From positions 2,866,129 to 2,930,128 of the forward strand of contig CP073744.1 of NCBI GenBank assembly GCA_024397955.1: DNA of 64,000 bases, written 5' to 3'. The position numbers and the translations under genes are program-made. Below, piece after piece: positions 50,954 to 59,240 of the stretch (the stretch's first letter is position 1; the number at the start of each line of letters is the position of its first letter). The DNA comes from a bacterium SCSIO 12696 (lineage in GTDB: Bacteria > Pseudomonadota > Gammaproteobacteria > Pseudomonadales > Porticoccaceae). The notes under the pieces were generated by a model, which worked only from the letters and a program-made list of their open reading frames with translations, was not told the DNA's origin and searched no databases.

Positions 50954-53345
50954 TAGTTGTTACCACTGTGGCCTGCCGGTTCCTGATGATACTCATTTCC
51001 CGGCTGTCATCAATGGCGTAGAACAGCCAATGTGTTGTATTGGCTGTCAGGCTGTGGCGGTTGCCATTGTCGACGGTGGCCTTGGCAATTTCTACAAATA
51101 CCGCTCCCAGCAACAGTCCCGCCCTGAAGAAGCCAATAACGACAGCCTGGCTGCTTATGACTTGCCAGAAGTACAAGAAGAGTTTGTTCACCATTTGGGC
51201 GATGACACCCTGAGGGTGGAGCTGCTGGTGGAAGGCATCACTTGTGCAGCTTGCTCCTGGTTGATCGAACACCACCTGGGCCGTATTAACGGGGTGCAGG
51301 CGGTGCGCGTCAATGTGACCACCCATCGCTGCTGGCTGGAGTGGGATAACAGCCAAGTGGCTCTCAGTCGTTTGCTATCCGGTTTGTTGGAAATTGGTTA
51401 CCGCGCCCGCCCTGCAGGGGATGAAGAGGTGCGCCGCAACCGCAAGCAGGAAAACAGCCGCGCCTTGCAGCGGTTGGGGGTGGCCGGTATCGGCATGATG
51501 CAAGCGGGTATGCTGGCTATCGCACTCTATGCCGGGGCTTTTGACGGCATCGAATACCAGTGGCAACAACTGCTGCGCTGGGTCAGCCTGGTCGTTGCCA
51601 CGCCGGTGGTTTTGTTTGCTGCCGCTCCGTTTTTCCGTGCTGCCTGGCGCAGCCTGAAAGCATTTCACCTGGTGATGGATGTGCCGGTGTCGCTGGCTAT
51701 TGGCGCTGCCTACCTGGCCAGTGTTTGGGCCACCGTGAGTGGGGGCGGAGAGGTGTATTTCGACTCCGTATCCATGTTTACCTTCTTCCTGCTGTTGGGT
51801 CGTTACCTGGAAATGCGGGTGCGCCACCGCAACGAACAGCGTATGGAAGGCTTGGGCCAATTGCTACCACCGGTAGCACAGCGAGTTGATGCGGATGGTG
51901 AACAGTCGGTACCGGTAAAGGCCCTGCGTGCCAAGGACTTTGTCAAAGTGGCGCCGGGAGAAGTGATTCCCTGCGATGGTGTTGTGGTCGATGGCCACAG
52001 CCATGTGGTTGAGGCAGTGCTGACCGGGGAGCAAAACCCGGTGGTGAAAGCCCCGGGTGATGTGGTCAGTGCGGGCACCGCCAACAGCGAAAACCCACTG
52101 CTGGTGGAAGTGCAGGCGGCGGGCAAAGACACTCGCTTGTCGGCCATTCTCCAATTGGTGGCTCGAGCCCAACTGGAAAAACCCAGGCAATTGGCGTTGG
52201 CAGATCGCCTGGCTGGCTGGTTTGTGGGCTTCGTGTTGCTGGTGTCGGCATCGGTTGCCTGGTATTGGTACCAGCAAGAACCTGCAAAAGCGCTTTGGGT
52301 CACCCTTTCCGTGTTGGTGGTCACCTGTCCATGCGCGCTGTCTTTGGCAACACCTACGGCTCTGGCAGTGGCGACACACGGTATGCGTCGCCTGGGTTTG
52401 TTGGTGAGTCGCGGCCATGTTATGGATGCACTGTTAAAGGCTGGCAGGGTAGTGTTCGATAAAACCGGGACACTCACCACCGGCCAAATGAGTGTTGTAG
52501 AAGTGGTGTCTCGCAGTGGAGCGCCCGAGCAAAAAATTCTGGCCATTGCCGCTGCCCTGGAAGCGGGTTCTCGTCACCCCATTGCCCGCGCTTTTGACGA
52601 TTGTGATGGCGGCCTGCTGGCAACGGCTATTGATAACCGGGTGGGTGCCGGAGTGAGCGGTATTATTGATGGCGTACGCTACGCCATTGGCCGCGAGCAA
52701 TACATTACCGAGTTGTTTGGCCGCAGCGATGAATTGCCACGCGCCCCCGGTGGTAGTGAAGTCTGGCTGTTGCTGGCCAGCGAATCCAGAATCATTGGTT
52801 GGATATTGTTGCGAGATCAGCTGCGTAGCGACGCAGGCCAGGCAGTGAATCAGTTACAAGATGCTGGTTTACAGGTGGAATTACTCAGCGGTGATCGCCC
52901 GGTGGCGGTGGCGGCACTGGCTGGGCACTTGGGTATCAGTCACTGGCAGGGTGGTATTTCCCCGGAAGATAAATTGGCTCATGTGCAGCGGCTTCAAGAC
53001 ACGGGTGAAACGGTACTGATGGTGGGTGATGGCATTAACGATGTGCCTGTTCTCAGTGGCGCCGATGTATCGGTTGCCATGGGCGATGCCGCTGATATCA
53101 CGCGCATTCACGCCGATACTGTACTGATGTCTGGGCAAATTGCGACTTTGCCGAGAGCGTTGCAGTACGCTCGCCTTACCCACCGAGTGATTCGCCAAAA
53201 CTTGTGCTGGGCACTGGCGTATAATCTGCTCGCATTACCGCTGGCGGCCATGGGCTTGGTGCCACCTTGGGCGGCAGCCATTGGTATGTCTGCCAGTTCA
53301 CTGGTGGTGGTGCTTAATGCGCTGCGGCTGTCCCGCCACGGGTAA
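50928..53345 (+). CDS. ccoI: Copper-transporting P1B-type ATPase CcoI (FixI)
   Basis: An 805-residue ATPase: N-terminal Cys-rich domain (CYHCGLP at 11-17, CCIGC at 36-40), a metal-binding domain with CAAC (106-109), the membrane CPC motif (CPCALSLATP), phosphorylation site DKTGTLTTG and hinge GDGINDVPVL. It exports copper for oxidase assembly. The first nine residues (MTQLVLTGP) are encoded by the end of MITE copy 3. The native start appears lost, since CYHCGLP normally follows a short N-terminus. ATG 50928 and GTG 50925 are the only early starts; neither has a good ribosome binding site. Confidence 0.95.
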   Translation: MTQLVLTGPSCYHCGLPVPDDTHFPAVINGVEQPMCCIGCQAVAVAIVDGGLGNFYKYRSQQQSRPEEANNDSLAAYDLPEVQEEFVHHLGDDTLRVELLVEGITCAACSWLIEHHLGRINGVQAVRVNVTTHRCWLEWDNSQVALSRLLSGLLEIGYRARPAGDEEVRRNRKQENSRALQRLGVAGIGMMQAGMLAIALYAGAFDGIEYQWQQLLRWVSLVVATPVVLFAAAPFFRAAWRSLKAFHLVMDVPVSLAIGAAYLASVWATVSGGGEVYFDSVSMFTFFLLLGRYLEMRVRHRNEQRMEGLGQLLPPVAQRVDADGEQSVPVKALRAKDFVKVAPGEVIPCDGVVVDGHSHVVEAVLTGEQNPVVKAPGDVVSAGTANSENPLLVEVQAAGKDTRLSAILQLVARAQLEKPRQLALADRLAGWFVGFVLLVSASVAWYWYQQEPAKALWVTLSVLVVTCPCALSLATPTALAVATHGMRRLGLLVSRGHVMDALLKAGRVVFDKTGTLTTGQMSVVEVVSRSGAPEQKILAIAAALEAGSRHPIARAFDDCDGGLLATAIDNRVGAGVSGIIDGVRYAIGREQYITELFGRSDELPRAPGGSEVWLLLASESRIIGWILLRDQLRSDAGQAVNQLQDAGLQVELLSGDRPVAVAALAGHLGISHWQGGISPEDKLAHVQRLQDTGETVLMVGDGINDVPVLSGADVSVAMGDAADITRIHADTVLMSGQIATLPRALQYARLTHRVIRQNLCWALAYNLLALPLAAMGLVPPWAAAIGMSASSLVVVLNALRLSRHG

Positions 53346-53362
53346 GCGTTGAGGTAACCGTT

Positions 53363-53530
53363 ATGGAAAGTCTGTACTTGCTGATTCCTGTTTCCGTCCT
53401 TTTGCTGCTGATCGGCATTGGCGTTTATTTCTGGGCGGTTAAAAGTGGCCAATACGATGATTTGGACGGGGAAGGCGAACGCATTCTGTTTGATGACGAC
53501 GACACTCCCTCTGACAGTGAGCCCAAATGA
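53363..53530 (+). CDS. ccoS: cbb3 oxidase maturation protein CcoS
   Basis: A 55-residue protein with one membrane helix (LYLLIPVSVLLLLIGIGVYF) followed by WAVKSGQYDDLDGEGERILFDDD, the CcoS signature (landmarks SGQYDDLD and GERILFDDD). It is needed for cofactor insertion into the oxidase. GAGGTAA precedes the ATG, 17 bp after ccoI. The stop overlaps the next ATG as ATGA. Confidence 0.93.
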   Translation: MESLYLLIPVSVLLLLIGIGVYFWAVKSGQYDDLDGEGERILFDDDDTPSDSEPK

Positions 53531-54255
53531 TTGAAGCTTCTATCCTTGCGGGTTTGTTGGCCATGGGACTGTCCAGCGGAGTCCACTGTATCGGCATGTG
53601 CGGTGGTATTGCCGCAGCACTGGGGTTTGCAGTGGATCCAGAGCGCTCTTCTCTGGGGCAGCGCTTGCCGGTATTGCTGGCGTACAACCTGGGGCGAGTT
53701 ATCAGCTACAGCATCGCCGGTGCACTGGTGGGCTTTCTGGGCTTACTCAGCCGTCAGCTGCACGGCGACATGATGGTGGCCTTGCGCACATTGGCGGCAT
53801 TGCTGTTGGTGATGATGGCACTGTATCTGGCAGATTGGTGGCGGGGCTTGGTACGGTTGGAAAAAATGGGGGCAGTGTTTTGGCGTTTGCTGCAACCTTT
53901 GGGGCGACGCCTGATGCCTGTGCGTACGCCGGGCAGAGCATTGCTGCTGGGCGCCGTATGGGGCTGGTTGCCCTGTGGCTTGGTGTACAGCGCTCTGGCG
54001 CTGGCGGCTACTGCTGGCAACCCGGCGGCGTCGGCACTGGGAATGGCGATATTTGGCTTATGTACCATACCGGCCATGCTGGCCGGTGGTATTTTCTCGG
54101 ATCAGTTGCGAGCCTGGCTGCAAAATCGCACATTGCGTACCGTTATGGCACTGCTATTAATCGGTTTTGCGATTTGGGTGTTTTGGACCGGCGCAGGCCA
54201 TATAATAACAGGGCATCACGGCACGGGAGAGTTGCACTGCGAACCCTGGCATTAA
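53527..54255 (+). CDS. Sulfite exporter TauE/SafE-like membrane protein (DsbD-type fold)
   Basis: A 242-residue protein with about six membrane helices, an N-terminal GVHCIGMCGGI motif and a central WGWLPCGLVYSAL motif; the paired Cys resemble the redox or copper-binding helices of the DsbD_2 family. It is regularly found after ccoS in proteobacterial clusters and is presumed to help copper or redox delivery. It is translationally coupled to ccoS and is the last gene of the assembly operon. Confidence 0.85.
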   Translation: MIEASILAGLLAMGLSSGVHCIGMCGGIAAALGFAVDPERSSLGQRLPVLLAYNLGRVISYSIAGALVGFLGLLSRQLHGDMMVALRTLAALLLVMMALYLADWWRGLVRLEKMGAVFWRLLQPLGRRLMPVRTPGRALLLGAVWGWLPCGLVYSALALAATAGNPAASALGMAIFGLCTIPAMLAGGIFSDQLRAWLQNRTLRTVMALLLIGFAIWVFWTGAGHIITGHHGTGELHCEPWH

Positions 54256-54282
54256 CTGTGATGACAGTTCACCGGCGTGCAG

Positions 54283-54324
54283 TTGACTTTGGTCAAAGGC
54301 TCTTGTTCACTCCCGGTGGATAAT
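54283..54324 (+). promoter_or_regulatory. Second FNR/Anr-type promoter, upstream of the Yip1-family gene
   Basis: TTGACTTTGGTCAA (54283-54296) is a perfectly symmetric TTGAC-N4-GTCAA box. GATAAT (54319-54324) begins 36 bp after the box start, exactly as in the cco promoter at 45160, again giving a centre near -41.5. The start site would be near 54331 with a 160-nt leader. The leader has a hairpin (54400-54435 region, GCATATTTCAAA with TTTGAAATGTGC) and a small GGGTG/CACCC stem. Confidence 0.75.
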
Positions 54325-54490
54325 TACCGCATTGTAGGTAGGGGAATACACGGTTTTTACGGTAAAAGCCGGATTTAATTCTCTATAACAACTATCATAA
54401 GGGCATATTTCAAATAATTGCGTTTTGAAATGTGCCTGCACGGGGGGTGTGATAGCACCCATAAACTACTGAGTGTGTTGGGAGTAAGTT

Positions 54491-55090
54491 ATGTTCAACC
54501 ATATTCCAGGGCTATTGTTTAACCCACGCCAGGAATGGAAAAAAATTGCTCATCTTTCTGATGAAGCCCTCAAGCGTCAGCTGCCGTACTTTATTGTGAT
54601 GGCACTGATTCCCGCTGTGGGTTTTTATTGGGGGACTACCCAAGTAGGCTGGTCTATTATCGGCGATAAGGTGTACCGGATTACCGAGGCCAGTGCATTG
54701 CCGCTTACCGTGCTGTTTTACGCCGTGATTGTGGGCTCGGTTCTGGCGGTTGGTTACATTATTCACTGGATGTCGCGCACCTACCGCGGTGACTCTTTCA
54801 GAATCAAAGATTTTGTATTGGTGGGCTATGCCATGACCCCGGTATTTATTGCCGGTGCCTTTAGTTTCTACCCTATCTTCTGGTTGGACATCATCATTGC
54901 TACCGCTGCCTGTAGCTACATGATCTACCAGCTTTATATCGCCATTCCCCTGCTGCTGCATGTGCCTCAAGAACGCGGCTTCCTGTATGCCAGTGCGGTA
55001 ATGATGATGGTGCTGGTACTGGCAGTGATTATTCTGGGTGCCACAGTCATTCTCTGGGAAATGGGTGCGATGCCCGTTTTCATTGATTAA
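54491..55090 (+). CDS. Yip1-family integral membrane protein
   Basis: A 199-residue protein starting MFNHIPGLLFNPRQEWKKI, the usual bacterial Yip1 beginning, followed by about five membrane helices. Bacterial members have no settled function. GGGAG precedes the ATG. It lies behind an FNR/Anr-type promoter and next to the cbb3 cluster, so it is probably induced by low oxygen. A strong terminator follows at 55175. Confidence 0.85.
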   Translation: MFNHIPGLLFNPRQEWKKIAHLSDEALKRQLPYFIVMALIPAVGFYWGTTQVGWSIIGDKVYRITEASALPLTVLFYAVIVGSVLAVGYIIHWMSRTYRGDSFRIKDFVLVGYAMTPVFIAGAFSFYPIFWLDIIIATAACSYMIYQLYIAIPLLLHVPQERGFLYASAVMMMVLVLAVIILGATVILWEMGAMPVFID

Positions 55091-55174
55091 CGGCTCACTC
55101 AGTGATCGAACGTTAATCACTGGCATTGCCGATTGCCCATGGTTGGCATAATATCGGCGACTGCCACAAAGTCG

Positions 55175-55200
55175 AAGCCGGGCATAAGCCCGGCTTTTTT
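55175..55200 (+). terminator. Intrinsic terminator between the Yip1-family gene and gloA
   Basis: AAGCCGGGC, loop ATAA, GCCCGGCTT, then T-run to 55200. A TTGCCG/TAATAT promoter-like pair with a 17-bp spacer (55125-55153) lies just upstream, so the terminator may also attenuate gloA. Confidence 0.9.
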
Positions 55201-55219
55201 GTATCTGAACGAGGGGATT

Positions 55220-55603
55220 ATGCGCTTACTACACACCATGCTCAGAGTTGGCGACCTGGACAAGTCCATCGAGTTCTACGTGGATGTTTTGGGCATGACA
55301 TTGCTGCGCCGTAAAGATTACCCGGATGGTCGCTTTACTTTGGCGTTTCTCGGCTATGGCCCGGAGTCTGAACACACAGCGTTGGAATTGACCCACAATT
55401 GGGATACCGACAGCTATCAACTGGGTAATGGCTTTGGCCACCTAGCCATAGAGGTGGCCGATGTTTACGATGCCTGTGAGCAGATCCGTGCCAAAGGGGG
55501 CAACGTTATTCGTGACGCAGGGCCCATGAAGCATGGAACCACCGTGCTAGCATTTGTTGAAGATCCGGACGGCTATCAAATCGAATTGCTGTCTGGAAAA
55601 TAA
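55220..55603 (+). CDS. gloA: Lactoylglutathione lyase (glyoxalase I)
   Basis: A 127-residue VOC enzyme. Metal ligands H5, E56, H74 and E122 fall at the same numbers as in Escherichia coli GloA. It converts the methylglyoxal-glutathione adduct to S-lactoylglutathione using nickel. The ATG at 55220 follows GAGGGG; the frame upstream runs through the terminator and is not coding. Confidence 0.97.
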   Translation: MRLLHTMLRVGDLDKSIEFYVDVLGMTLLRRKDYPDGRFTLAFLGYGPESEHTALELTHNWDTDSYQLGNGFGHLAIEVADVYDACEQIRAKGGNVIRDAGPMKHGTTVLAFVEDPDGYQIELLSGK

Positions 55604-55631
55604 AAAAATCAAAGTGTAAGGAAAAGGATTG

Positions 55632-56951
55632 ATGAAAAAAGTACTGACCATTGTTGTGATATTGGTGGTTATAGCGGTTCTTGGGGGGCCTTTCTTCACC
55701 GCCAAGCTGGCTCGCCAAGGGCTGGAACAACAGGTAGCGCTGATTAACGAAATGCCGGGTTATCAGGCAGAACTGGTGAATTACCAAAAAGGCTGGTTCA
55801 GTGCGACTACCCAAATGCATGTGGGTATCGATGAAACGGCTCTGGCCAATAACCCCGGTATGGAAGAAGTAGGGGATCTCGGTTTTCTGATGGACATAGA
55901 CATTGTCCATGGCCCCTTGTTGCTGAGGGACACAACTGGCGTTGGTCTGGTTGCAGCCACCGGTACGCTCAATGAAGACAACACACCTGCACTCACGGAG
56001 TTTCGTGAGTTGGCGGGCCTGGACACCTTGATGACCTACGAGCAGGTGACCAACCTGCTGGGTGTGAGCAGCTATGTGGTGGCGGTTCCGGCATTTGACG
56101 TGGCCGATGACAATAGCGAGTTTGTGTTTGGTGGCTTTGAGGTTGCCGGCGATTATGACCTCAAATCCCGTATGCTGACCGGGCAAGGTGCACTGGCTGA
56201 AACCCGTGTTGTGAGTGCTAACAGCACCATGGTATTCGATGCCATGACCTTTGATTACGACCTGGAGTTGGTGAACTGGGCACTGCAGCTGGGTGAGCAG
56301 AATATGACCATGCCCGGTGTTCGCGTTTATCCAGGCAAAGACACCAGCAGTGAGCCAATAATGCTGCTGCAAAACCTAGTGATTGTCTCTGATGCTGATT
56401 ACGACAGCGATGAAACCGTCACTGTAAAAATGAATGTGGCCCTGGACAAAGTGAATGCCCAAGGCATGCAGTTGGAAGGGTTTAATTTCGACTTTCTGAT
56501 TGAACGCTTTAGTGTGAAAGCCATCGATCAATTTATGGAAATGTACCAAAATGCCATGGCCAGTATGGCAGACCCCGAGTTGGCTCAGATGCAAATGGCC
56601 ATGGGCGGGATGGCCCTGGCACCGGAAATTTTGCAACAGTCCCCGGTATTTGCGATTCCTGACCTCAGTTTAAAACTCAATGGCGAGCCTCTAACCGCCA
56701 ACGCCCGCATTGAAGTTCATGCGGACGGCTTGGACATGGCTACTGTGACGGCGAACCCCCAGCCACTGCTGCAAAAATTGGTGGCGGGGCTAAACCTGGA
56801 AGTCAGTGATGGTCTGATGCAGCAATTTGGTGCCTTTCTGGGTGGGCAACAGGCGATGATGGAAAAAACTGAAACCGGTTATCGAGTGCAATTTTCCATG
56901 AAAGACGGCGCGGCCACACTCAACGGTCAACCACTGCCGCCGTTGTTCTAA
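55632..56951 (+). CDS. DUF945 (YdgA-like) exported protein
   Basis: A 439-residue protein with an N-terminal signal or anchor helix (VLTIVVILVVIAVLGGPFF) and the DUF945 pattern: GYQAELVNYQKGWFSATTQM near residue 44, then long beta-rich repeats. The function of this family is not settled; it is probably periplasmic or membrane-anchored. AAGGAAAAGG precedes the ATG. It lies 28 bp after gloA and before a strong terminator. Confidence 0.82.
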   Translation: MKKVLTIVVILVVIAVLGGPFFTAKLARQGLEQQVALINEMPGYQAELVNYQKGWFSATTQMHVGIDETALANNPGMEEVGDLGFLMDIDIVHGPLLLRDTTGVGLVAATGTLNEDNTPALTEFRELAGLDTLMTYEQVTNLLGVSSYVVAVPAFDVADDNSEFVFGGFEVAGDYDLKSRMLTGQGALAETRVVSANSTMVFDAMTFDYDLELVNWALQLGEQNMTMPGVRVYPGKDTSSEPIMLLQNLVIVSDADYDSDETVTVKMNVALDKVNAQGMQLEGFNFDFLIERFSVKAIDQFMEMYQNAMASMADPELAQMQMAMGGMALAPEILQQSPVFAIPDLSLKLNGEPLTANARIEVHADGLDMATVTANPQPLLQKLVAGLNLEVSDGLMQQFGAFLGGQQAMMEKTETGYRVQFSMKDGAATLNGQPLPPLF

Positions 56952-56972
56952 AGGATCGTATCTGTTCTTCTT

Positions 56973-57003
56973 AAACGGCCAGCATTTGCTGGCCGTTTTT
57001 GTT
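56973..57003 (+). terminator. Intrinsic terminator after the DUF945 gene
   Basis: AAACGGCCAGC, loop ATTT, GCTGGCCGTTT, then TTGTTT. Confidence 0.92.
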
Positions 57004-57099
57004 TATCTCCGCGCGGTGCCTATACTTTGTCTACACTATTAACCCAGCACTCATTGTAGAGTTGTTAATAGAATTTAATTTATCCAGTAGGGCGAAATT

Positions 57100-58830
57100 A
57101 TGGCAACAGTAAAAACAACAGCACTGGTTTGTTTGGTCTTTTTAGTTGCAGGAGGGTTCGCTATGGCAGGTCCAGATCGAGTGACAGGTGTGGCGGGCAC
57201 TACCCGCTCCGAGGTAATCGCCCGTCAGGGTATAGTAGCTACCAGTCAGCCGTTGGCGACTCAGGTGGGGCTGGATATTCTCAAACAGGGCGGTAATGCC
57301 ATCGATGCCGCCATTGCCGCTAATGCAGCGCTTGGCTTAATGGAGCCTACAGGTTGTGGCATTGGCGGCGATCTGTACGCCATTGTGTGGTCGGCGAAAG
57401 ACAAGAAACTCTATGGGCTAAATGCCAGTGGCCGCTCTCCACTGGGTTTGAGCTATCAACAGCTGCAATCTGAACTAAAGCAGCTTGGCCGTAGCGACTT
57501 ACCCCCTTATGGAATGCTGCCCATATCCGTGCCCGGGGCCGTAGATGGCTGGTTTCAGTTGCACGACAAGTTGGGCGGCCTGCCCATGTCTGAAATTCTT
57601 CAGCCAGCTATTGATTACGCGGAGCAAGGGTTCCCAGTGAGTGAACTGATTGCCCACTATTGGCAACTGAGTGTGCCCCGCCTGCAGGATCAGCCCGGCG
57701 CGTTTAAACAGACTTTTACCATTGACGGCAGCGCTCCGAAAACCGGCCAACTGTTTCGTAACCCGGATTTGGCAAATACCTACAGGCTGCTGGCAAAGCA
57801 GGGCAGGGACGCATTTTATAGTGGCGAAATAGCCGACAAAATTCACCGCTTTATGCGCGACAATGGTGGCTACTTGCGCAAAGTGGATTTGCAAAAACAC
57901 CGCTCGGACTGGGTGCAGCCTATGAGCGTCAATTACCGGGGCTACGATGTCTGGGAACTGCCTCCCAATGGCCAGGGTATCGCGGCGCTGCAAATGCTGA
58001 ATATTCTGGAGAGCTACGATTTGTCGGCTATGGGCCACAACAGCCCAGAACTGTTGCACTTGATGATTGAGGCCAAAAAACTGGCGTTTGAAGATCGCGC
58101 CAAGTTTTACGCCGATACCGATTTTAATGACTTGCCCCTGAAGGGGTTGCTCTCCAAGGCCTACGCCGCAGAGCGCCGACAACTTATTGGCGAACGGGCC
58201 GCCAAACGGGTGGATGCGGGCAATCCTAACCTCTATCAAGGCGATACTATTTACCTCGCTACCGCAGATGCCCAAGGCAACATGGTGTCGCTGATTCAGA
58301 GCAATTATCGCGGTATGGGCTCCGGTGTAGTGGTACCGGGACTGGGGTTTGGTTTTCAGGATCGCGGCCAGCTGTTTTCCATGGATCCGGAACACGCCAA
58401 CGCCTATGAGCCAGGTAAGCGCCCATTCCATACCATTATTCCCGCCTTTGTTACTCGCAATGGCAAGCCGGTTATCAGCTTTGGTTTGATGGGAGGTGGC
58501 ATGCAGCCGCAAGGCCATGTACAAGTGTTGGTGAATATGATCGATTTTGGTATGAATCTGCAGGAGGCAGGGGACGCAGCTCGCTGGCAGCACTTTGGCT
58601 CTACAGAGCCGACTGAAAGCACCAAGGCCTATTTAACCAGTGGTGGCGAGGTAGCACTGGAGTCCGGTGTACCCTACCAAACCATCCGGGCCTTGATGGA
58701 AAAAGGCCACAAAATTGTCTACGACCGTGGTGGTTATGGCGGTTATCAGGCGATTCGCTATGACGAAAGCAATGGTGTTTATTACGGCGCTTCAGAATCC
58801 CGCAAAGACGGTCAGGCGGCGGGATATTAG
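57100..58830 (+). CDS. Gamma-glutamyltranspeptidase family protein (YwrD-like branch)
   Basis: A 576-residue Ntn hydrolase precursor with a signal peptide (about 1-23, cleavage after AMA). The alpha domain has GGNAIDAAIAANAALGLMEPTGCGIGGD and the self-cleavage/nucleophile Thr lies in QGDTIYLATADAQGNMVS, followed by GMGSGVVVPGLGF. The site reads DTIYL rather than the classical TTHxS of glutathione-degrading enzymes, so it belongs to the GGT-like branch whose preferred substrate may differ. It is presumably periplasmic. It is a single gene between two hairpins. Confidence 0.88.
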   Translation: MATVKTTALVCLVFLVAGGFAMAGPDRVTGVAGTTRSEVIARQGIVATSQPLATQVGLDILKQGGNAIDAAIAANAALGLMEPTGCGIGGDLYAIVWSAKDKKLYGLNASGRSPLGLSYQQLQSELKQLGRSDLPPYGMLPISVPGAVDGWFQLHDKLGGLPMSEILQPAIDYAEQGFPVSELIAHYWQLSVPRLQDQPGAFKQTFTIDGSAPKTGQLFRNPDLANTYRLLAKQGRDAFYSGEIADKIHRFMRDNGGYLRKVDLQKHRSDWVQPMSVNYRGYDVWELPPNGQGIAALQMLNILESYDLSAMGHNSPELLHLMIEAKKLAFEDRAKFYADTDFNDLPLKGLLSKAYAAERRQLIGERAAKRVDAGNPNLYQGDTIYLATADAQGNMVSLIQSNYRGMGSGVVVPGLGFGFQDRGQLFSMDPEHANAYEPGKRPFHTIIPAFVTRNGKPVISFGLMGGGMQPQGHVQVLVNMIDFGMNLQEAGDAARWQHFGSTEPTESTKAYLTSGGEVALESGVPYQTIRALMEKGHKIVYDRGGYGGYQAIRYDESNGVYYGASESRKDGQAAGY

Positions 58831-58858
58831 GGACTCTAAGGTCGCTGTTAGTGAGCCT

Positions 58859-59221
58859 TTAAAAAGGCCACGGCTGATGGCTGCGCGCCACACAAACGAT
58901 GTAGCCAAAACACAGTGTGGCGGCTATGGCTGCCCAAGGTCTTCCACGTTTAATGGCAAGGGCGCCAAAGCCGATATAAGCCAGTAGCCCAATCACTTTG
59001 GCTGTCAGCCAGCCGTGCACCAACGGGTACTGTTGAATGGTCGCTGCCAGATATATGGCACAGGCCAATAGCAGAGTGTCGTTGATATGAGGGGCGACTT
59101 TAACCCAGCGCTGCTGCAGTAACGCCGGTTTTTTCCATGCCCACCCGGCGCGTACCAGAAAAAAGCCAATACTGACGATCGCGAAGCCAATATGGGCACT
59201 TTTTATCAATGGATAATACAT
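58859..59221 (-). CDS. SirB2-family membrane protein
   Basis: A 120-residue protein with about four membrane helices: YYPLIKSAHIGFAIVSIGFFLVR (with the family's KxxHxxxAxxS pattern), HINDTLLLACAIYLA, LTAKVIGLLAYIGFGALAIKRG and a last helix. Named for SirB of enterobacteria; its function is unclear. It shares a minus-strand run with the DUF3014 and DUF3108 genes. The hairpin GCCTTT-AA-AAAGGC (58855-58868) overlaps its 3' end. Confidence 0.85.
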   Translation of the reverse strand: MYYPLIKSAHIGFAIVSIGFFLVRAGWAWKKPALLQQRWVKVAPHINDTLLLACAIYLAATIQQYPLVHGWLTAKVIGLLAYIGFGALAIKRGRPWAAIAATLCFGYIVCVARSHQPWPF

Positions 59222-59240
59222 GCCCGCAATAAAGCCAACG

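Noticed and set aside
57499..58593. A 364-codon minus-strand ORF opposite the gamma-glutamyltranspeptidase gene
   Set aside because: Shadow frame; the plus-strand protein has a signal peptide and conserved motifs throughout.
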